In this document: one piece after another, positions 59,088 through 64,000 of the stretch
Layout of the letters: the number at the start of each line of letters is the position of its first letter
Position numbering within the stretch: the first letter of the stretch is position 1
Source of the DNA: Paractinoplanes bogorensis
Lineage (GTDB): Bacteria; Actinomycetota; Actinomycetes; Mycobacteriales; Micromonosporaceae
Length of the DNA stretch: 64,000 nt
Direction of reading: 5' to 3'
NCBI RefSeq assembly: GCF_018829635.1
Contig: NZ_JAHKKG010000009.1
Location: forward strand, 1-64,000
The notes under the pieces: generated by a model
Databases searched by the model: none
Seen by the model: the letters and a program-made list of their open reading frames with translations, nothing else
What the model was told of the DNA's origin: nothing
Position numbers and translations under genes: made by a program

Positions 59088-61481
59088 ATGACGGACGGCC
59101 GAGGAGCTGACACGACGGTCGAACCGCTCGAAGGCCTCCGGCCGCCGGACGAAGGGCCGCAACAACGCGAACGGATCACCCGCAAGAAGCTCCCACTCTG
59201 GGACCGCATCAAATTCCTGCTGCTCTTCGCCGTCGCGTGGCTCTGTCTGGTCTGGGCGGCGATGGCGGACAACCCGATCCTGCCGTTCCAGGACGCGCTG
59301 CGAAACCAGCTGACCGACGGCAAAGGCATCACGCTGATGGTGCTGGCCGGCGTCGAGGTGCTGCGGCAGCTGCACTACCTGATCAGCGAGCACGCCTCCT
59401 GGTACCACCGGCTGTGGACGCACGGGATCTTCGGCGGCGTCGAGCGTACGTCGCATCGGGTCTTCTCGGACTGGACGCGGTTCCGGCTGATCCGGATCTT
59501 CAAGTGGCTGGTCTTCATCGCGGTCGTGGCGCTGATCCTAGGATCGGTGCTGGACACGTCGCCGGCTCTGGCCCTGTTCCAGGTGCCGGCCCTGCTGTGG
59601 TCCGCCGCACCGATGTTCCTGCAGGTCATCTTCATTCTGTTCATTGCCGTGGGCCAGTTCGCGGCGATTTTCTGGTTCCTGTCGCGGGGCGGCGTCGACG
59701 TCTATTACCCGGACGACGTGAAGACGCGATTCGCTGACGTGTGGGGACAGGATCACGTGCTGGAACGCGTACGGGAAAATATTGTCTATCTCGAGCGGCC
59801 GGAAGCGATCGAGGCCAAAGGCGGGTATGTGCCGGGCGGCATTCTGTTGTGGGGGCCGCCGGGGACGGGCAAGACGCTGATGGCCGAGGCGGTGGCGGGC
59901 GAGACCGGGAAGCCGTACGTGTTTGTCGACCCGGGCGCCTTCATCAACATGTTCTTCGGTGTGGGCGTGCTGAAGGTCAAGGGGCTGTTCCGGAAACTGC
60001 GGAAGCTCGCGTTGCGCTACGGCGGGGTCATCGTGTTCTTCGACGAGGCCGACTCGCTGGGGAATCGGGGTGCGCTGGCGCAGGGCGGGCAGGGCGGATT
60101 CCCGCGCGGCATGACACCAGCGCCGGCGCCTTTCGACAATCACGGCTGCAATGGGATGTCCTATTTGTCGCAGGGGTCGCAGCTCGATCTCACCCGAAGC
60201 GCGATGATGTACGGCGGCGGAATGGGCGGCGGCGGAGGCATGGGCACCCTGGAAGCCCTGCTGACCGAACTCTCCGGCCTCAAGAAACCGCGCGGGTTCA
60301 TCAACCGCCACGTCCGCCGCGCCCTCGGCATGCGCCCGAAACCGCCGCCGAAATACCGCATCCTCGTGATGATGGCGACCAACCTGCCCGAGGCGCTCGA
60401 CGAGGCATTGCTGCGGCCGGGACGCATCGACCGCATCTACAAAGTCGGCTATCCGAGCAAGGCGGGCCGCGTCCGTACGTACGAGGGCTATCTCGAAAAG
60501 GTGAAGCACGAACTCACCCCCGAGCAGGTCGACAAGCTGGCCACGATCACCCCGTACGCGACCGGCGCCACCATCAAGGACATGGTGAACGAGGCTCTGA
60601 TCACCGCCATTCGCAACGGTCGCGACACCATCGGCTGGGGCGACATCATCAAGGCCAAGCAGCTCAAGGAACTCGGCCCGGCCGAGAACGTGGAATACAT
60701 CGAGCGCGAACGGCACGCGGTGGCGGTGCACGAGGCCTGCCACGCCGTCGTCGCCTATCGCAGCCGGCACCACATGGAAATCGACATCGCGACGATCGAG
60801 AAGGGCAGCGGCTATCTGGGAATGGTCGCCAGCATCCCGCCCGAAGACCAGTTCACGACGTGGCGCAGCCATTACGAGGCGGACATCTACGTCTCGCTGG
60901 CGTCGCTGGCCGGGGAGCGGATGTTCTTCGACGGCGACAGTTCCTCCGGTGTCTCGGGCGACCTCGAATCGGCGACCGCGGTGGCGACCAACATGGAGGG
61001 CGTGTGGGGAATGGGTTCAACCGTTTCCTCGTACGCTTATTCGAGCCGCCTGGGCACGGGAACTCCGAGCGGGCCGCCCAAAGGCTCGGAGGAACTGTCC
61101 GCACGGCGGGCCCTGGCCGACCGCATCGAGGACAACCTGGGCGAGATGCTCGAGCGTACGGCCGCGATTCTGAAAGAGAACCGCCGCGAAGTGCTGGCTC
61201 TGGCCCACGCGCTGGAAACGCACAAGACGTTGGCCGGCGAGGACGTGATCGCGGTGCTCGAGGGCCGGCCGGGCCCCTTGGTCGACGGCACGGTCTATGC
61301 CGACGAGACGTTCATTTCGCAGTTGGAGGGCTATCACCGGGCCGCTCAACGCGCCCATCGTGAGCACGCGGGCCTGAGCACTCCCCTACCCGGCTCCTCA
61401 CCGCCGGTCCTGGTTGCCGCCGCTACCGAATTCGACAAATGGCGCCGGCCCAGCAACGGCTCGGGCGAGACCGATGGCTAG
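59088..61481 (+). CDS. FtsH-like membrane AAA+ metalloprotease with internal insert
   Basis: A 797-residue protein. Three to four helices lie within ~40-200. The AAA domain has Walker A GPPGTGKT (256-263), Walker B VIVFFDE (314-320), sensor 1 ATNLPEALDEALLRPGRIDR (430-449) and the FtsH-type arginine region. A ~100-residue insert (325-424), Gly/Met-rich (MMYGGGMGGGGGM), separates Walker B from sensor 1; normal FtsH has none. The M41 zinc protease motif is HEACH (548-552), with Asp ligand in SGDLESAT. Length exceeds E. coli FtsH by ~150. It would degrade membrane proteins. Downstream convergent gene overlaps by 84 bp. Confidence 0.88.
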   Translation: MTDGRGADTTVEPLEGLRPPDEGPQQRERITRKKLPLWDRIKFLLLFAVAWLCLVWAAMADNPILPFQDALRNQLTDGKGITLMVLAGVEVLRQLHYLISEHASWYHRLWTHGIFGGVERTSHRVFSDWTRFRLIRIFKWLVFIAVVALILGSVLDTSPALALFQVPALLWSAAPMFLQVIFILFIAVGQFAAIFWFLSRGGVDVYYPDDVKTRFADVWGQDHVLERVRENIVYLERPEAIEAKGGYVPGGILLWGPPGTGKTLMAEAVAGETGKPYVFVDPGAFINMFFGVGVLKVKGLFRKLRKLALRYGGVIVFFDEADSLGNRGALAQGGQGGFPRGMTPAPAPFDNHGCNGMSYLSQGSQLDLTRSAMMYGGGMGGGGGMGTLEALLTELSGLKKPRGFINRHVRRALGMRPKPPPKYRILVMMATNLPEALDEALLRPGRIDRIYKVGYPSKAGRVRTYEGYLEKVKHELTPEQVDKLATITPYATGATIKDMVNEALITAIRNGRDTIGWGDIIKAKQLKELGPAENVEYIERERHAVAVHEACHAVVAYRSRHHMEIDIATIEKGSGYLGMVASIPPEDQFTTWRSHYEADIYVSLASLAGERMFFDGDSSSGVSGDLESATAVATNMEGVWGMGSTVSSYAYSSRLGTGTPSGPPKGSEELSARRALADRIEDNLGEMLERTAAILKENRREVLALAHALETHKTLAGEDVIAVLEGRPGPLVDGTVYADETFISQLEGYHRAAQRAHREHAGLSTPLPGSSPPVLVAAATEFDKWRRPSNGSGETDG

Positions 61482-62279
61482 AGGCGATTTCCCCGTACGC
61501 CACACGTACCGCTGGTCATAGGACCATGCATAGACGGGGAACCCGTCCCGGCACAGGTTCGCGAGCCTGGGCTCGTCCAGGTCGTCGGCGGAGTGCTCGT
61601 AGAGCTGCTGCAGACGCGGCACGATGACGCCGTAGTCGACGATCCGCGACAGGTAGTTCTCGTCGGCCAGCACCTTGTCGATGCCGACCTTGGCCAGCGG
61701 ATAGGCGTCGGGCAGCACGTCCTTGAGCGACAGGAACAGGTCGGCGCCGCGCCTTCGGGGGTCGCCCAGCAGCTTGCCGAGCGGGGCGAGCCGGCCGAGC
61801 GCGAGCCGGGGTCTTCGCAGCAGACAGTGCGCGTAGAGCACGCGTAGCAGCGCGACGTCCATGAAGAAGCGTTCGAGCTCGCCCTCGCCGTCGACCAGCG
61901 CGTGATGCCGGAGATAGCCGGCCACGATGCTCGAGTTGTGCGCCCGATACCACCGCTCGGGTGACGGCTCGCGCAGAAAGACGAGCCAGAACTCAACGCT
62001 GCGGTTGCTCGGGCTGTTAGTGCGACCGAAGAGCAGGTCAGCCTCGGCCGCGTCCCGCAGCAGCGACTCGTTGACGGCCCGCCACCACGCGCTACCGCCC
62101 CGCGCCCGCAACACTCCACATCGGATCTGCCACCGCATGAAGGCAACTTCGGCCCGCCGGTACGCCTTGATGCCCGGCCGCTCGTAGAACCGCGCGGCGA
62201 GGCACAGCCGCTCCCCCGGATCATCCCGAACCGCCGCCACCATCTCGGCGGCACGCGCCTCGGCGGAGCCCTCGGTCAT
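61398..62279 (-). CDS. Hypothetical protein
   Basis: A 293-residue soluble protein, mostly helical, starting MTEGSAEARAAEMVAAVRDDPGERL. Trp- and Arg-rich segments (YRRAEVAFMRWQIRCGV; FWLVFLREPSPERWYRAHNSS; PVYAWSYDQRYVWRTGKSP) are distinctive. No known catalytic motif, signal or membrane helix seen. Its last 84 bp overlap the FtsH-like gene antisense. Similar unannotated proteins exist in actinomycetes; the function is unknown. Confidence 0.65.
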   Translation of the reverse strand: MTEGSAEARAAEMVAAVRDDPGERLCLAARFYERPGIKAYRRAEVAFMRWQIRCGVLRARGGSAWWRAVNESLLRDAAEADLLFGRTNSPSNRSVEFWLVFLREPSPERWYRAHNSSIVAGYLRHHALVDGEGELERFFMDVALLRVLYAHCLLRRPRLALGRLAPLGKLLGDPRRRGADLFLSLKDVLPDAYPLAKVGIDKVLADENYLSRIVDYGVIVPRLQQLYEHSADDLDEPRLANLCRDGFPVYAWSYDQRYVWRTGKSPLAIGLARAVAGPAPFVEFGSGGNQDRR

Positions 62280-62328
62280 GTCGGCATCCTGGCAGGTGAA
62301 TCCGAAAGCGACCAGCGGCGGGACGGCA

Positions 62329-62358
62329 ACAGGCCCGCGACCGGAATCGCGGGCCTGT
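62329..62358 (-). terminator. Terminator of the sigma/anti-sigma operon
   Basis: A perfect 12-bp inverted repeat, ACAGGCCCGCGA (62329-62340) and TCGCGGGCCTGT (62347-62358), with loop CCGGAA, lies 15 bp after the stop of the anti-sigma-type gene. A long T tract is absent, as often in high-GC genomes. Confidence 0.75.
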
Positions 62359-62372
62359 CATGCGGGGAAAGG

Positions 62373-63089
62373 TCAGCCGACGCCCTGGACGGCGTCCTTG
62401 TGGACGTGGACGCCGGCACCCAGTTCGACGATCTGGGACTCGGTCAGGCCCAGGCCCTGCCAGACCTGGACGATCAGGTAGATGCCGGACGGCTGCTTGA
62501 GCCACAGCTCCCACCCGGTGTCACCGCCGGGCGCGGACGGAGTGTCAGTTCCATCCGGGTTCATGCCGGGCAGGCTCTTCAGCAGTACGCCCTCCTGGTC
62601 GCCGACCTTGACCTTCTTGCCCTCGCGGGACGGGCCGTTCTGGTCCTTCGACTCGAGCATGATGGCGATCTTGTCGACGAACGATTCGGCGTCGTAGACG
62701 GGGGCCTCGGACGGGTTGACGTCGGGGCCGGGGTTCTTCGCCTTGTTCGGGGCGATCGTCAGGAAGCCCTGCTCGCTCGACTGGACGAACCAGCCGTCCG
62801 GCACCTTGTCGACGGTGAAGCCCTTGGGCTGCTCGCCCTTGTAGGCGACCAGCTGCACACTGGCCGGTCGTTCCGGTGAAACCGGGGCGGTGGTGGGACC
62901 GCCAGTAGTGGCGACCGCGATCGCGGCGGCCAGTGCGGCGACGCCGAACGCGGAGCCGGCGGTGGTCTGCACAAGGCGGCGACGGCGCAGGGCGCGGCGG
63001 CCGCGGGTCAGGTCCGCTTCGACCTGATCAGAGGAAATGGTGGTCATCGGCCCGGCGATCTGCTGAAGGTGATCCCGCAGGTCGTTCAT
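62373..63089 (-). CDS. Membrane protein partner of the SigE-type sigma factor
   Basis: A 238-residue protein. A ~35-residue cytosolic N-terminus (MNDLRDHLQQIAGPMTT..., RRALRRRRLV) precedes one helix (AGSAFGVAALAAAIAVATT) and an extracellular domain of about 170 residues (VQLVAYKGEQPKGFTVDKVPDGW; WELWLKQPSGIYLIVQVW). Such proteins are typical partners encoded directly after SigE-family (ECF41/SigE-like) sigma genes and are presumed regulators or anti-sigma factors. ATG 63089 overlaps the sigma stop by 4 bp. A terminator follows. Confidence 0.82.
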   Translation of the reverse strand: MNDLRDHLQQIAGPMTTISSDQVEADLTRGRRALRRRRLVQTTAGSAFGVAALAAAIAVATTGGPTTAPVSPERPASVQLVAYKGEQPKGFTVDKVPDGWFVQSSEQGFLTIAPNKAKNPGPDVNPSEAPVYDAESFVDKIAIMLESKDQNGPSREGKKVKVGDQEGVLLKSLPGMNPDGTDTPSAPGGDTGWELWLKQPSGIYLIVQVWQGLGLTESQIVELGAGVHVHKDAVQGVG

Positions 63090-63622
63090 GGGGTGGCTCC
63101 CTGGCTGGAAAAAGTGGGTAGTGCGGCACGGAGACGATCCAGGCCCCGGGCGGTCTGGCTTTTGACGTTGCCCTCCGAGCAGCTCAGCGCGTCCGCGGTC
63201 GCTGCCACATCGAGGTCGTAGAAGTAACGGAAGACAACCGCCGCCCGCATCCGGGGTGGCAGCTCGCGAAGCGCCTGCTTCACGGCCTCACCGGCAAGGC
63301 CAGAGCCGGTGGGCGTATCGCCGACGACGTCGGGGAGCACAGCCATGGTCTGCTCCCGGCGCCGCCAGATCCGCCGCTTCTCGTCGATCAACGCATTCAC
63401 CAGCACACGCCGGACATATCCGTCCGGGTTGTCGGCCCGCTGGAAGGCCGGCCAGGCGACGTAGAGCTTTGTGAGTGCCGCCTGAACGAGGTCTTCGGCC
63501 AGGTGCGTGTCGCCTGCGGTCAGCAGGGTCGCCGTGTGCAGAAGCCGAGGTCGCCGGCTGACCACGAAATCGTGGAACTGCTCGTCTCGCTCGGTCCGGC
63601 CCGAGCCTCTGTCTCGTCTCAC
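63086..63622 (-). CDS. SigE-family RNA polymerase sigma factor (ECF type)
   Basis: A 178-residue ECF sigma. Region 2 is at ~10-75 (EQFHDFVVSRRPRLLHTATLL; LAEDLVQAALTKLYVAWPAF) and region 4 at ~110-165 (LRELPPRMRAAVVFRYFYDLDVAATADALSCSEGNVKSQTARG), the classic SigE-family pattern, no region 3. I chose GTG 63622 with GGGG close by; an ATG at 63658 is a possible longer start. It directs transcription of an envelope or developmental regulon together with the coupled membrane partner. Confidence 0.88.
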   Translation of the reverse strand: MRRDRGSGRTERDEQFHDFVVSRRPRLLHTATLLTAGDTHLAEDLVQAALTKLYVAWPAFQRADNPDGYVRRVLVNALIDEKRRIWRRREQTMAVLPDVVGDTPTGSGLAGEAVKQALRELPPRMRAAVVFRYFYDLDVAATADALSCSEGNVKSQTARGLDRLRAALPTFSSQGATP

Positions 63623-63763
63623 ACCCCGATGACGATCGGCTTCCCGGCCAGGTTGCATCGGCCCATCATGAACCTGGGCTTCCAGTTCAGCCTCAGCTGG
63701 TGAAGCGCACTCTCTCAACCCCGAGGTTTCCGTACGGTCGAGACGAGGCTCGCCGTCGACCAA

Positions 63764-64000
63764 TCACCCTCTCAGCGCTTCAAGCGTGGTGAGCGCATCG
63801 GCATAGGAGTGGAAGCGGACGCCACCCCGGCGGGCACGTTCGCCGAGGGTGAAGACCCACCCGCGTACGGGCGAAAGGGTGTCAGCGATCTCCCGCACGT
63901 TGTCCGCAGTGAAGTCCAGGCCGACCAGCAGCGGATGAGCGATGGCGAGGTCGTTCAAGTCGGTGACCTGGAACTCCTGCTCGTACTCGGGCGCGCGGTC
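63764..64000 (-). CDS. Hypothetical protein, 3' part (partial at window edge)
   Basis: An open frame enters from the right edge (residues DRAPEYEQEFQVTDLNDL...) and stops at TGA 63766-63764; about 78 residues are visible. It continues upstream of 64000, so the true start is outside. The visible part is an alpha/beta segment (AIAHPLLVGLDFTADNVREIADTLSPVRGWVFTLGE; GGVRFHSYADALTTLEALRG). No family is recognised. A TTG at 63958 could start a shorter form, but the frame has normal codon use before it. Confidence 0.6.
   Translation of the reverse strand, partial: DRAPEYEQEFQVTDLNDLAIAHPLLVGLDFTADNVREIADTLSPVRGWVFTLGERARRGGVRFHSYADALTTLEALRG

Noticed and set aside
1..64000. CRISPR array, rRNA, prophage structural genes, replication origin
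   Set aside because: I looked for regularly spaced repeats, rRNA motifs, phage capsid or tail genes and DnaA-box clusters and saw none.

Overview
The window looks like a chromosomal segment of a high-GC actinobacterium, most probably Micromonosporaceae (Actinoplanes-like). This is inferred from strong G/C bias at third codon positions, many GTG starts, a DUF397/DUF5753 regulator pair, a large ATP-binding LuxR (LAL) regulator, an IdeR/DtxR iron box, a SigE-type sigma/membrane-protein pair and a mycothiol-reductase-like DsbA protein. Most of it is ordinary free-living metabolism, transport and regulation. No prophage, CRISPR array or rRNA was seen. There is one tRNA, tRNA-Arg(CCT).

Layout. 1-300: the right end of an IS5-type element and a truncated ORF. 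0.3-5.7 kb: two drug-efflux MFS genes, a TetR repressor with a clear palindromic operator, and a secreted beta-propeller protein. 5.7-8.3 kb: DUF397/XRE pair with a 23-bp-periodic repeat promoter, a Rdx/SelW-like protein and a pentapeptide-DinB protein. 8.3-12.2 kb: iron-siderophore ABC importer under an IdeR box. 12.3-18.3 kb: FtsX-type ABC exporter with a NarL-type two-component system and a DedA-PAP2-like membrane protein. 18.5-24.1 kb: CopC-like protein, Gfo/Idh/MocA oxidoreductase, KAS III-like enzyme, LuxR regulator, hydrolase and SRPBCC protein. 24.2-26.4 kb: secreted PL7 alginate-lyase-like protein, a P-loop kinase and a lipoprotein. 26.7-27.4 kb: a small toxin-antitoxin-like pair behind two identical 12-bp palindromes. 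27.7-33.1 kb: MacAB-like exporter divergent from an OmpR/HK two-component system. 33.1-40.4 kb: Kelch protein, TetR, ABC exporter and a second FtsX/ATPase pair.

40.5-45.7 kb: a translationally coupled two-gene cassette of a RapA/DrmD-like SNF2 helicase and a HelD-like SF1 helicase. This is the best candidate for an undescribed system. 45.7-51.1 kb: DsbA-like protein, then a GH18-like membrane-anchored protein divergent from a glycosyltransferase-2/EAL fusion, suggesting c-di-GMP-linked exopolysaccharide. 51.1-55.5 kb: a broken CYTH gene, small secreted and hypothetical proteins, a LAL regulator with a hairpin that overlaps its ribosome site, and a MazG-like pyrophosphohydrolase. 55.5-57.2 kb: compositionally unlike its surroundings, with an integrase remnant and a small plasmid/ICE-type zinc protein, probably an eroded mobile island. 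57.4-64 kb: tRNA-Arg, a coiled-coil protein, a lipoprotein plus FtsH-like AAA protease operon, a hypothetical protein, a SigE-family sigma factor with its membrane partner, and a partial gene at the right edge.

Two window-wide patterns stand out: many convergent gene pairs overlap at their 3' ends, and the 7-mer CGTACGG is visibly over-represented.
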